Source of the DNA: an uncultured Candidatus Melainabacteria bacterium
GTDB lineage: Bacteria > Cyanobacteriota > Vampirovibrionia > Gastranaerophilales > Gastranaerophilaceae
Reading direction: 5' to 3'
Assembly (NCBI GenBank): GCA_934693215.1
Contig: CAKUVB010000035.1
Span: 1-12,649 of the forward strand
DNA: 12,649 nt
Every line of letters starts with the position of its first letter. Position 1 is the first letter of the stretch. Position numbers and translations under genes: made by a program. A model generated the notes under the pieces. That model saw only the letters and a program-made list of their open reading frames with translations. It was not told where the DNA came from and did no database searches. Below are positions 7,590 through 12,649 of the stretch, in pieces.

Positions 7590-8519
7590 ATGAATGTACA
7601 TGGTTTAAAAGTAATAAGATTTGAACGATATATTTTAGCAATATTGATGACAGTTACAATGTTTTTGATTGCTGGAATAAGTGGACAACGAGAAATTATA
7701 TTTCCAGAAGTCCTAGCAATTATGACAGGTGCTTGGATTGCAAAAACACAACCTTGGAGTGTAAACAAACGAAAAATATTTTCTTTAACTTGTTTAGCCT
7801 CAATATATGGTATTGCTATCGTCAAATACGTTCATGCAGATTTGTTTTTTCAAGTATGCTTATGCTTTGTTATAACAGGTATATTGTTATCTTTGATGAG
7901 GACAAACTTTATTCCTATAATATCTGCTTGTATATTACCAATTTATATGAGAACAGATAGTTGGGTTTATTCTATAGCAGTTAGTGTTATGGCATTGTTG
8001 ATTGTTGTTGGACAATGGTTTATGGAAAAATATCATTTGCGACATATAAACCATTATGATAAATATGAGTTTGATATAAAACACGAATTCAAATGGTGGG
8101 TAAAACTATTTTTGATATTTGGAATAATCTCTGTTTTGCCTTTAGAAAGTAGAAATTTGTTCTTTTTAGCCCCACCTTTAATAGTTACGTTTGTAGAATT
8201 TGCCAATCCTCAAAGCCCACTCAGAAAAAGAGCTGTCAATGTTTATGGAATAATAGTTTTTGCATCATTAGTCGGAACATTTATGCGATTGATTTTGAAT
8301 ACGTATATGGATTGCCCATTAGTTATTTGTGCAATGCTAGCTTGTATATGCCTGTTTATAGTTTTTGATTATTCAAGAATTTATTTCCCTCCATCAGGTG
8401 CAATTTTGTTGTTGCCAATGATATTGAGAATGGAAGATTTAAAAGTGTTTCCAATTGAAGTTGCAATAGGTGGTGCAATTATTATACCTATTTCTATGTA
8501 TTTATTTAGAAAAAATTAG
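7590..8519 (+). CDS. HPP-like integral membrane protein, apparent tandem duplication
   Basis: Polytopic inner-membrane protein of 309 residues. The second half reads like an HPP domain: APPLIVTFVEFANPQSPL (194-211), a loop with RKRAVNVYG, two hydrophobic helices, then YFPPSGAILLLP (265-276) in place of the family's HPPAGAT motif (His replaced by Phe). The first half repeats the pattern: FPEVLAIMTGAWIAKTQPW (38-56) and NFIPIISACILP (106-117) fall at nearly the same spacing. A hydrophilic linker (about 145-168, His- and Lys-rich) joins the halves. I count about eight membrane segments. Some cyanobacterial and plastid HPP proteins have been linked to nitrite transport, but substrate here is unknown. 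It is the only gene in the window ending in TAG. Divergent from SulP. Confidence 0.65.
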   Translation: MNVHGLKVIRFERYILAILMTVTMFLIAGISGQREIIFPEVLAIMTGAWIAKTQPWSVNKRKIFSLTCLASIYGIAIVKYVHADLFFQVCLCFVITGILLSLMRTNFIPIISACILPIYMRTDSWVYSIAVSVMALLIVVGQWFMEKYHLRHINHYDKYEFDIKHEFKWWVKLFLIFGIISVLPLESRNLFFLAPPLIVTFVEFANPQSPLRKRAVNVYGIIVFASLVGTFMRLILNTYMDCPLVICAMLACICLFIVFDYSRIYFPPSGAILLLPMILRMEDLKVFPIEVAIGGAIIIPISMYLFRKN

Positions 8520-8551
8520 TGTTATTAAAATACATTATATGCTTATCATAT

Positions 8552-8578
8552 TTTGGTATTTTTATTTTGTATACCAAA
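8552..8578. repeat. Hairpin downstream of the HPP-like gene
   Basis: TTTGGTAT (8552-8559) and ATACCAAA (8571-8578), 8-bp perfect arms with an 11-nt loop, 32 nt after the stop codon. It could end the HPP-like transcript, but no U-tract follows directly, so an inefficient terminator or mRNA 3'-end stabiliser is as likely. Confidence 0.35.
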
Positions 8579-8632
8579 TAGAGGATATTTTTGTTTTGTT
8601 TGTAATGTTTTTTAAAATTATGCCGTAAAGAA

Positions 8633-8711
8633 TAATATGGAAGACCGAACAGGTTTTTCATACCTCCTCCCCAAGTCTAGTAGCCGCTCTTAAAAAAGAC
8701 GGCTTTTTTTT
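8633..8711 (+). ncRNA. Possible small RNA with C-rich anti-SD segment
   Basis: A non-coding stretch ends in a good intrinsic terminator (8682-8711). TAATAT (8633-8638) could be its -10, giving a start near 8645 and an RNA of about 65 nt. A weak 4-bp stem, AGGT (8651-8654) with ACCT (8662-8665), is followed by unpaired CCTCCTCCCC (8663-8672). That tract is complementary to Shine-Dalgarno sequences, as in C-rich regulatory RNAs of Gram-positive bacteria. No SRP, 6S, tmRNA or RNase P signature was recognised. The -35 is poor, so it could instead be the 3' end of a longer HPP-gene transcript. Confidence 0.35.
8682..8711 (+). terminator. Intrinsic terminator with T-tract
   Basis: AGCCG (8682-8686) pairs with CGGCT (8700-8704) and TCTT (8688-8691) with AAGA (8696-8699), with one bulged C at 8687 and an AAAA loop, followed by seven T (8705-8711). 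This is the most GC-rich element in the gene-free region. Confidence 0.75.
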
Positions 8712-8754
8712 ATGAAAATATTGAGTTAAAAAACAATATTTATATACGTTAAGC

Positions 8755-8782
8755 TTGAAACTTCTGCACAACATGTTATAAT
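8755..8782 (+). promoter_or_regulatory. Strong extended -10 promoter of the 158-residue gene
   Basis: TTGAAA (8755-8760), a 16-bp spacer and TGT-TATAAT (8774-8782). Predicted start near 8789, leaving a leader of about 140 nt before the ATG at 8930. The leader holds an 11-codon ATG-started mini-ORF (8792-8827, MILVFRYRKFL) with no Shine-Dalgarno and a 7-bp hairpin, GCGAGAA (8832-8838) with TTCTCGC (8851-8857). Confidence 0.7.
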
Positions 8783-8831
8783 TGAGATATTATGATTTTG
8801 GTTTTTAGGTACAGAAAATTCCTATAAAGTA

Positions 8832-8857
8832 GCGAGAAATTTATACATAATTCTCGC
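8832..8857 (+). repeat. Leader hairpin upstream of the unknown gene
   Basis: Perfect 7-bp stem GCGAGAA/TTCTCGC with a 12-nt loop lies in the leader of the 158-residue gene. It is followed by AATTTAATAA rather than a clean T-run, so a regulatory or stabilising structure is more likely than a full terminator. Confidence 0.4.
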
Positions 8858-8929
8858 AATTTAATAACTTATACTAAATAAGCACTTTGTATGCTTATAC
8901 TATCGCATATTATAAAAAGGAATTTTAAA

Positions 8930-9406
8930 ATGAAAGCAATAACAGATTTACAAGATATTATCAAAAATAATCAAAAATTATACATCATTGTTGAATACGA
9001 AAATATAACAAGTAATTTAGAAAAATTGTATTTTTCAGAAGCTAGAGAAGTTCGTTTATTCAGAATTTTCCAAAATTTTGCTAATGCTCAAAATATAAGT
9101 ATATACGTTCATTTTAATGGTAAAACTTCTAAAAGAGAGATTAATCAATTTAGCAAAAGATTAAAAAATATTGAGTTTCTAAATGATAAAGAAAGTATAA
9201 TCGAAGTATGTGACAATATGGAAGAAAAATCAACTGCTTTGTATATCGGAAACGATAAGAATATCCTTAAATTAGATAAGATAAAAGAAGGATATACAAT
9301 TTACCTTACGAATGAGGAAAATGGAAAAAATAAATTAATTGATTTTAATTTAACAGCAGAAGAATTTAATAATATTATTCTAGAAACAAATAACCTTTAT
9401 CTTTAA
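8930..9406 (+). CDS. Hypothetical protein, 158 residues
   Basis: I do not recognise a family with confidence. I chose the ATG at 8930 over the upstream ATG at 8891 because AAGGAA (8917-8922) is correctly spaced from it and nothing precedes the other. The protein is soluble, Asn/Lys/Glu-rich, with no signal peptide or membrane helix. Predicted beta strands stand out at KLYIIVEYENI (16-26), ISIYVHFNG and ALYIGNDKNILKLDKI, with YTIYLTNEE after. The pattern of an early IIVEYEN strand and a late YIGNDKN strand resembles the fold-order of HAD phosphatases of the trehalose-phosphatase type (DYDGT, YIGDDxTD) with catalytic Asp residues lost; a NYN-like domain is another idea. Both are guesses. Monocistronic, behind a strong promoter and followed by a strong terminator. 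Confidence 0.75.
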   Translation: MKAITDLQDIIKNNQKLYIIVEYENITSNLEKLYFSEAREVRLFRIFQNFANAQNISIYVHFNGKTSKREINQFSKRLKNIEFLNDKESIIEVCDNMEEKSTALYIGNDKNILKLDKIKEGYTIYLTNEENGKNKLIDFNLTAEEFNNIILETNNLYL

Positions 9407-9414
9407 TACTTAAT

Positions 9415-9446
9415 AAAAATAGGATAACAAAAGTTATCCTATTTTT
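9415..9446. terminator. Bidirectional terminator between the unknown gene and ddh
   Basis: Perfect 14-bp hairpin AAAAATAGGATAAC (9415-9428) with GTTATCCTATTTTT (9433-9446) and an AAAA loop. The A/T ends of the stem supply a T-run on either strand, so it suits both convergent genes. Confidence 0.9.
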
Positions 9447-9475
9447 ATATTCAAACAATCATTTATTTTCAAACC

Positions 9476-10450
9476 TTACAACATTGTTGAAATCAATTCT
9501 TCATTTGTTTTGTTTATCAAATATGCTGGTGCAATATCAAATATGGTTTTGCAGCCTGATTGTCCTTCTTTGTTTAGCCTGTAACAAGCTCTCGCATAAG
9601 CTACAAGCACACTTGAAGTAAATTCAGGATTAGAATCAAGTTTTAGACTGTATTCTATAACATGTTTTGTTCCAACAGAAGTTTCTCCGGTTCTTATTAC
9701 AAATCCGCCATGAGGAATTCCTGAGTGATTTTTTACTAATTCTTCTTCTGTTATAAAATGAACAGTTGTGTCGTAATCACTGAAATAGTTTGGCATTGTA
9801 ACAATTTCGTGTTCTACTTGTTTTGGATCTGCACCTTCTTCTAGGACAACAAAACATTCTCTTGTGTGTTTTTGTCTTGTTGTAAGTTCAGGATTTTCAC
9901 CATTTCTTACTGATTTTAATGCTTCTTCAACAGGAATTGTATATTGTTTTGCATTTTTAACCCCTTTGATTCTTCTGATAGCATCAGAGTGTCCTTGGCT
10001 TATGCCTTTTCCCCAAAAAGTGTAATCTTTTCCGTTAGGTAATAAAACATTTCCAAATAATCTGTTTAAAGAAAACATGCCGGGATCCCAACCTAATGAA
10101 ATTATTGCAACTTTGTTTGATTTTTTTGCTGCTTTATCTACATTGGCAAAATGTTCAGGAATTCTTGCATGAGTGTCAAAACTGTCTATTACGTTGAACA
10201 TTTCTGCATATTTAGGAGTTTGTACAGGCAAATCTGTAGCCGAACCCCCACATATTATTAATACATCAAGTTTATCTTTCCATTGTTCTATATCATTAAC
10301 AGAAACAACTGGGGTATTTGAGTTTACTTTAACAGTTTCCGGATTACGTCTTGTAAATATTGCACATAATTCCATATCTTTGTTGAATTTCATTGCGTTT
10401 TCAACACCACGACCCAAATTTCCGTATCCTAAAATTCCTAGTTTAATCAT
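9476..10450 (-). CDS. ddh: meso-Diaminopimelate D-dehydrogenase
   Basis: Cytoplasmic NADPH enzyme catalysing the one-step reductive amination of tetrahydrodipicolinate-derived L-2-amino-6-oxopimelate to meso-DAP for lysine and peptidoglycan. The 324 residues match the family (320 in Corynebacterium). GYGNLG (8-13) binds NADPH. CGGSATDLPVQTPKYA (67-82), DSFDTHARIPEHF (89-101), SLGWDPGMFSLNR (118-130) and FWGKGISQGHSDA (145-157) are the substrate-site blocks. I chose the ATG at 10450 rather than the in-frame ATG at 10474: AGGAG (10463-10459) is 8 nt before it, and the predicted transcript starts near 10473, so the upstream ATG would not be usable. Transcribed alone. Ddh makes the longer succinylase, acetylase or aminotransferase branches unnecessary. 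Confidence 0.95.
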   Translation of the reverse strand: MIKLGILGYGNLGRGVENAMKFNKDMELCAIFTRRNPETVKVNSNTPVVSVNDIEQWKDKLDVLIICGGSATDLPVQTPKYAEMFNVIDSFDTHARIPEHFANVDKAAKKSNKVAIISLGWDPGMFSLNRLFGNVLLPNGKDYTFWGKGISQGHSDAIRRIKGVKNAKQYTIPVEEALKSVRNGENPELTTRQKHTRECFVVLEEGADPKQVEHEIVTMPNYFSDYDTTVHFITEEELVKNHSGIPHGGFVIRTGETSVGTKHVIEYSLKLDSNPEFTSSVLVAYARACYRLNKEGQSGCKTIFDIAPAYLINKTNEELISTML

Positions 10451-10473
10451 TTCTCTTTCTCCTAAAATTTCCA

Positions 10474-10498
10474 TAATCTAGTATAACTAAATAGATTA
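10474..10498 (-). promoter_or_regulatory. ddh promoter -10 inside an inverted repeat
   Basis: TATACT on the minus strand (10485-10480) is a near-consensus -10; the upstream T-run (10508-10501) may serve as -35 or UP element. TAATCTA (10474-10480) and TAGATTA (10492-10498) are perfect 7-bp arms, 11 nt apart, that bracket the -10 and the start site. This is the layout of a repressor operator; the regulator is unknown. Confidence 0.5.
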
Positions 10499-10566
10499 AT
10501 AAAAAAAAGATACTTTTAATAAATTATTATAAGAAGTTGTGCGATAACATATATTAAAAAATACTA

Positions 10567-10594
10567 TTGAGAAAGTCAAAACTTATGTTAAAAT
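10567..10594 (+). promoter_or_regulatory. Relict promoter of the broken HEPN-type gene
   Basis: TTGAGA (10567-10572), a 16-bp spacer and TGT-TAAAAT (10586-10594), the same architecture as the promoter at 8755. The candidate ATG of the dead gene at 10601 is only 6 nt further on, again suggesting a leaderless mRNA. Confidence 0.4.
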
Positions 10595-10600
10595 TAGCCT

Positions 10601-10756
10601 ATGTGAATTATTGATTTAACGGCTTTTGAGAAAGCTTTAAATAGCCTTAATGAAGTAATTGAGGTTTACAATTCTGATAAAACAAATCTTATTACCAGAG
10701 ATTCAATGATACAAAGATTTAAAATTTGATACAAGATTCGTTGGTTGAATTGAAGT
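10601..10756 (+). pseudogene. Remnant of a HEPN-type nucleotidyltransferase-partner gene
   Basis: From ATG 10601 one frame reads IIDLTAFEKALNSLNEVIEV (10607-10666), then YNSDKTNLITRDSMIQRFKI, then YKIRWLN. This matches the N-terminal helices of the HI0074-like nucleotidyltransferase substrate-binding family (helix with FEKALxSLxE, then RDxxIQRFExxYExxW). TGA stops interrupt the frame at 10604-10606, 10727-10729 and 10751-10753. Only about 50 codons of the family's usual 130-150 survive, and the MNT nucleotidyltransferase partner is missing. Such pairs are type VII (HEPN-MNT) toxin-antitoxin modules. Family assignment is by eye from one short stretch. Confidence 0.6.
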
Positions 10757-10784
10757 AACAATGCAAACACTCATTTTTAAGAAC

Positions 10785-11657
10785 CTAAAACATATCCTCA
10801 TCTTCTCTTTCATCTGGTGACAAATAGGTATCATAAGAACGATTACGTTCTTCGAGTTCATATTTTCTTGCTTCATAGTATTTTTCTTCATTGTTTCTAT
10901 ATCTATCAGAGAGCCTGTCGTCTTCGTCCCAATCTGAATCGTATCCACGTTCAAACTCATATTCTTTATCAAGCTTATAAACATCTTTCTTTCTTTTTTT
11001 ATTAGATTTGTATGAAGTATATGTTTCAGCATCTGATGTACCTATAAGCATATCTTCTATCTCATCATCTTCTTCAACTTCATTATAATTATTTGCATCA
11101 TAATAATTATTTTCAGTATATGCATATTCGTTGTCACTATTAATTTTACTGACCAGATACTCTAATTCTTCTGCTGGCATAACTTCTGGGAAAATTTCTC
11201 TTGAGGTAATATATTCAGATTGTTTAAGTTTTTTTGAATTAAGCACTTTTTTCAAATCAAGAAAGAATTGTTTTGCAAATTCTAAATCAAGTTTTTCTAT
11301 TTCTGATGCATGTTCATTTGTAAATTGACTGCTTTCGACTTGCAACAATCTTTTTATAAGAAGATTTCTAGCATTATGTGTGAAGGCTTTTCTAAAATCA
11401 AACGAATTTAAAATATCTCTGATTTGTATAAGTTCTGATGTCGAAATCTTTTTATCTAGCTCATCTTTGATTTGAGGTTGAGAGGCTGTATTTTGTTATG
11501 TATTAGTATTTTTATTACAATCAGAAGATGGAATAACTACTTGTTCCGTTTTTATCTGAAACATATAAACTACACCAATAACAAATAGCATAACTAATGC
11601 CCAAAATACTGATTTTAAAACCAAAGCTATAATAATAAACAAAATTAATAATGGCAT
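10785..11657 (-). pseudogene. Acidic membrane-anchored protein gene with one in-frame TAA
   Basis: From the ATG at 11657 (GAGG at 11668-11665, 7 nt upstream) the frame begins MPLLILFIIIALVLKSVFWA, a hydrophobic stretch (2-33) able to form one or two membrane helices. At codon 54 it meets TAA (11498-11496, after SDCNKNTNT) and then stays open in the same frame to the true stop at 10785, 290 codons in all. The part after the stop holds a helical segment (about 60-160, with FAKQFFLDLKKVLNSKK) and a low-complexity, very acidic Asp/Glu/Tyr/Arg-rich tail ending DEREDEDMF. A single C-to-T change (CAA to TAA) would explain the break. Alternatives are readthrough or internal initiation, for example at TTG 11348, which has no ribosome binding site. 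No family recognised. Confidence 0.7.
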
Positions 11658-11670
11658 ATTAAAACCTCAC

Positions 11671-11687
11671 AGAGTAGATTATACTCT
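11671..11687 (-). promoter_or_regulatory. Promoter -10 in a small palindrome
   Basis: AGAGTA (11671-11676) and TACTCT (11682-11687) flank GATTA. On the minus strand this contains TATAAT (11683-11678), a perfect -10 for the membrane-anchored acidic gene, with transcription starting near 11671. The 6-bp arms exactly spanning the -10 suggest an operator. The -35 is unclear. Confidence 0.5.
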
Positions 11688-11761
11688 AAAAACTTATTTT
11701 TATTTGTTGAGATTGATGGATTATTACAATGTATGTAATAGCAAAAAAATAAATTCTACTC

Positions 11762-11789
11762 TTGACAAAGTTAGATATCTAACTATAAT
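11762..11789 (+). promoter_or_regulatory. marR promoter with a 16-bp palindromic operator in the spacer
   Basis: TTGACA (11762-11767) and TATAAT (11784-11789) are both exact consensus, 16 bp apart. The spacer is almost filled by the perfect 16-bp palindrome AGTTAGATATCTAACT (11769-11784). The 14-bp core GTTAGATATCTAAC recurs at 12224-12237 before the cupin gene. Only 8 nt lie between the -10 and the marR ATG. Confidence 0.9.
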
Positions 11790-11797
11790 ATTATTAT

Positions 11798-12202
11798 ATG
11801 AGTGCTATATTATCTTTAATATCAAAAATTCATGAAAAAGGAAACCGATTTATTATTGAAGAATTAAAAAATAACGGTGCAGAAGGACTTGTACCAAGCC
11901 ATGGTGATATTCTTGTATGTCTTTACAAAAATAGTAAAATGACAATGAAAGATATTGCAAATTGCATTCATAGAACAAAACCAACAGTTACAGTCTTGGT
12001 TGATAAACTAGAAAAACTTGGTTATTTAAAAAGAGAAACTTCTGATAAAGATAGTCGCTTTACAAATATAGTTTTAACGCAAAAAGGTGAAGATTTTCAG
12101 ACAACTTTCGAAAAAATATCAAAAGATTTAAATGAAATGCTATACAAAAATTTATCAAATAAAGAAGTTGAAATTTTAGAAGAACTTTTACGCAAAGTAT
12201 AA
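11798..12202 (+). CDS. MarR-family transcriptional regulator
   Basis: Dimeric winged-helix repressor, 134 residues (family usual 130-160). The wHTH is clear: MTMKDIANCIHRTKPTVTVL (48-67) is the helix-turn-helix, followed by VDKLEKLGYLKRE and the wing motif SDKDSRFTNIVLTQKGE (the D-x-R of the family). N- and C-terminal helices form the dimer interface. Two cysteines (near residues 40 and 55) exist, but there is no N-terminal sensing Cys as in OhrR. No Shine-Dalgarno precedes the ATG, so the mRNA is probably leaderless. Perfect palindromes lie in its own promoter and before the downstream cupin gene, so autoregulation and control of the cupin are likely. The inducer is unknown. Confidence 0.9.
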   Translation: MSAILSLISKIHEKGNRFIIEELKNNGAEGLVPSHGDILVCLYKNSKMTMKDIANCIHRTKPTVTVLVDKLEKLGYLKRETSDKDSRFTNIVLTQKGEDFQTTFEKISKDLNEMLYKNLSNKEVEILEELLRKV

Positions 12203-12223
12203 GCAAAAATTTTTACAGTAATA

Positions 12224-12245
12224 GTTAGATATCTAACAAAAGGAG
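12224..12245 (+). promoter_or_regulatory. Second MarR operator and RBS before the cupin gene
   Basis: GTTAGATATCTAAC (12224-12237), a perfect 14-bp palindrome identical to the core of the marR operator, sits in the 51-nt gap after marR. TTTACA (12212-12217) would be the -35 of a separate promoter with the palindrome again in its spacer, but the -10 (TAACAA) is poor. AAAAGGAG (12238-12245) is the cupin ribosome binding site, 8 nt before its ATG. Confidence 0.8.
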
Positions 12246-12253
12246 AAAACATT

Positions 12254-12628
12254 ATGACAAATTTTAAAAAAGAAGAAATCGGAAAAATTAGTGAAGTGGG
12301 TAAAAATTATGAAAATGGTAAAGCATTTTTGCATAATTTGTTAGGCTTAACAAGTTGTGAAGTTTCAGTTAGTACAATGCCTGCTGGAGTAAAATTGCCT
12401 TTTAATCACAAACACAAACAGAATGAAGAACTTTATATTTTTCTAAAAGGGGAAGGTACAATGACTTTAGATAATGAAGTTGTTGAATTTAAAGAAGGAA
12501 CTTGTATTAAAGTTCTCCAAAATGCCGTAAGAACAATGGAATCAAAAACAGATTTGGAATACATTTGTGTACAAGCAAAATCTAATAGTTTAGAACAATT
12601 TGGATTAGACGATGCTGAATTGTGCTAA
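12254..12628 (+). CDS. Small single-domain cupin protein
   Basis: Beta-barrel protein of 124 residues. Cupin motif 1 is clear: H52-K-H54 with E58/E59 and the closing G in FLKGEG (63-68). Motif 2 (EGTCIKVLQNAVRTM, 81-95) keeps the Gly but lacks the usual PxG and His, with Arg93 about where the metal-binding His would be. The metal site is therefore incomplete or altered. Single-domain cupins of this size include dioxygenases, sugar-binding proteins and sensors of small molecules; the substrate cannot be told. It has three cysteines, one near the C-terminus (AELC). It is second in the marR-cupin pair, with its own copy of the operator, so it is probably the regulated effector of that repressor. 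Confidence 0.8.
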   Translation: MTNFKKEEIGKISEVGKNYENGKAFLHNLLGLTSCEVSVSTMPAGVKLPFNHKHKQNEELYIFLKGEGTMTLDNEVVEFKEGTCIKVLQNAVRTMESKTDLEYICVQAKSNSLEQFGLDDAELC

Positions 12629-12649
12629 ATACAAGGGTTGGGGTAGAGC

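Noticed and set aside
8633..8711. 6S RNA, SRP RNA, tmRNA or RNase P RNA
   Set aside because: No SRP GGAAG-AGCAG loop, no tmRNA CCA-type end or tag frame, no RNase P core, and far too short for 6S RNA.
8891..8929. Start of the unknown gene at ATG 8891
   Set aside because: No Shine-Dalgarno precedes it, whereas AAGGAA is correctly placed for the ATG at 8930; the 13 extra residues look like non-coding sequence.
10451..10474. ddh start at ATG 10474
   Set aside because: The AGGAG site falls inside this extension and serves the ATG at 10450; the predicted transcript begins near 10473, and the 10450 start matches the family N-terminus (IKLGILGYGNLG).
10601..10756. UGA recoded as Trp or Gly, which would make the HEPN-type frame intact
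   Set aside because: All the intact genes use TGG for Trp and none contains an in-frame TGA, and the frame also meets a TAA soon after (10778-10780). Decay under the standard code is simpler.
10703..11032. 109-codon minus-strand frame overlapping the acidic gene
   Set aside because: It is an out-of-frame shadow of the acidic tail; the codon composition of the acidic frame and its continuity over 290 codons mark that frame as the real one.
1..12649. CRISPR array, tRNA or rRNA genes, insertion sequences, attachment sites
   Set aside because: No regularly spaced repeats, no tRNA cloverleaf or TTCGAAT-type T-arm, no transposase or integrase frame and no terminal inverted repeats were seen.

Overview
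This window comes from a very AT-rich bacterial chromosome with a standard genetic code: Trp is TGG throughout and stops are almost always TAA. The gene set is a peroxide-sensing regulator with rubredoxin, a class II photolyase, a partial dTDP-rhamnose pathway, meso-diaminopimelate dehydrogenase, a SulP transporter and an HPP-type membrane protein. That fits a free-living or gut-associated, at least partly anaerobic bacterium with DAP-type peptidoglycan. The style resembles AT-rich gut lineages such as Gastranaerophilales (Vampirovibrionia) or clostridia, but I cannot fix the taxon from sequence alone.

Layout. Positions 1-1416 form a peroxide-stress block: a one-Cys Bcp-type peroxiredoxin (+), convergent through a perfect 12-bp terminator hairpin with a perR-rubredoxin operon (-) that has a Per-box-like operator. 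Positions 1531-2670 hold a class II CPD photolyase whose N-terminal half is unusually short. Positions 2708-5932 are a four-gene surface-sugar operon (rfbC, GT2 glycosyltransferase, rfbB, rfbA) behind an extended -10 promoter; rfbD is absent. It converges, with only 5 nt between stop codons, on a SulP-STAS permease (-). SulP is divergent from a 309-residue membrane protein that looks like two HPP-type units in tandem.

Positions 8520-8929 are a gene-free stretch of about 400 bp. It holds a possible small RNA with a C-rich, anti-Shine-Dalgarno-like segment and a good terminator, then a strong promoter with a long leader in front of a 158-residue protein of unknown function. A 14-bp bidirectional terminator separates that gene from ddh (-). 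Positions 10567-10756 hold the remnant of a HEPN-type nucleotidyltransferase-partner gene with in-frame stops.

The right end carries an acidic membrane-anchored protein gene (-) broken by a single in-frame TAA. Divergent from it is a MarR regulator-cupin pair (+), with one copy of the same perfect palindrome in front of each gene; this gives a complete small regulatory circuit. A recurring feature is extended -10 promoters, and several genes have an ATG only 6-8 nt after the -10 box with no Shine-Dalgarno, which suggests leaderless mRNAs.
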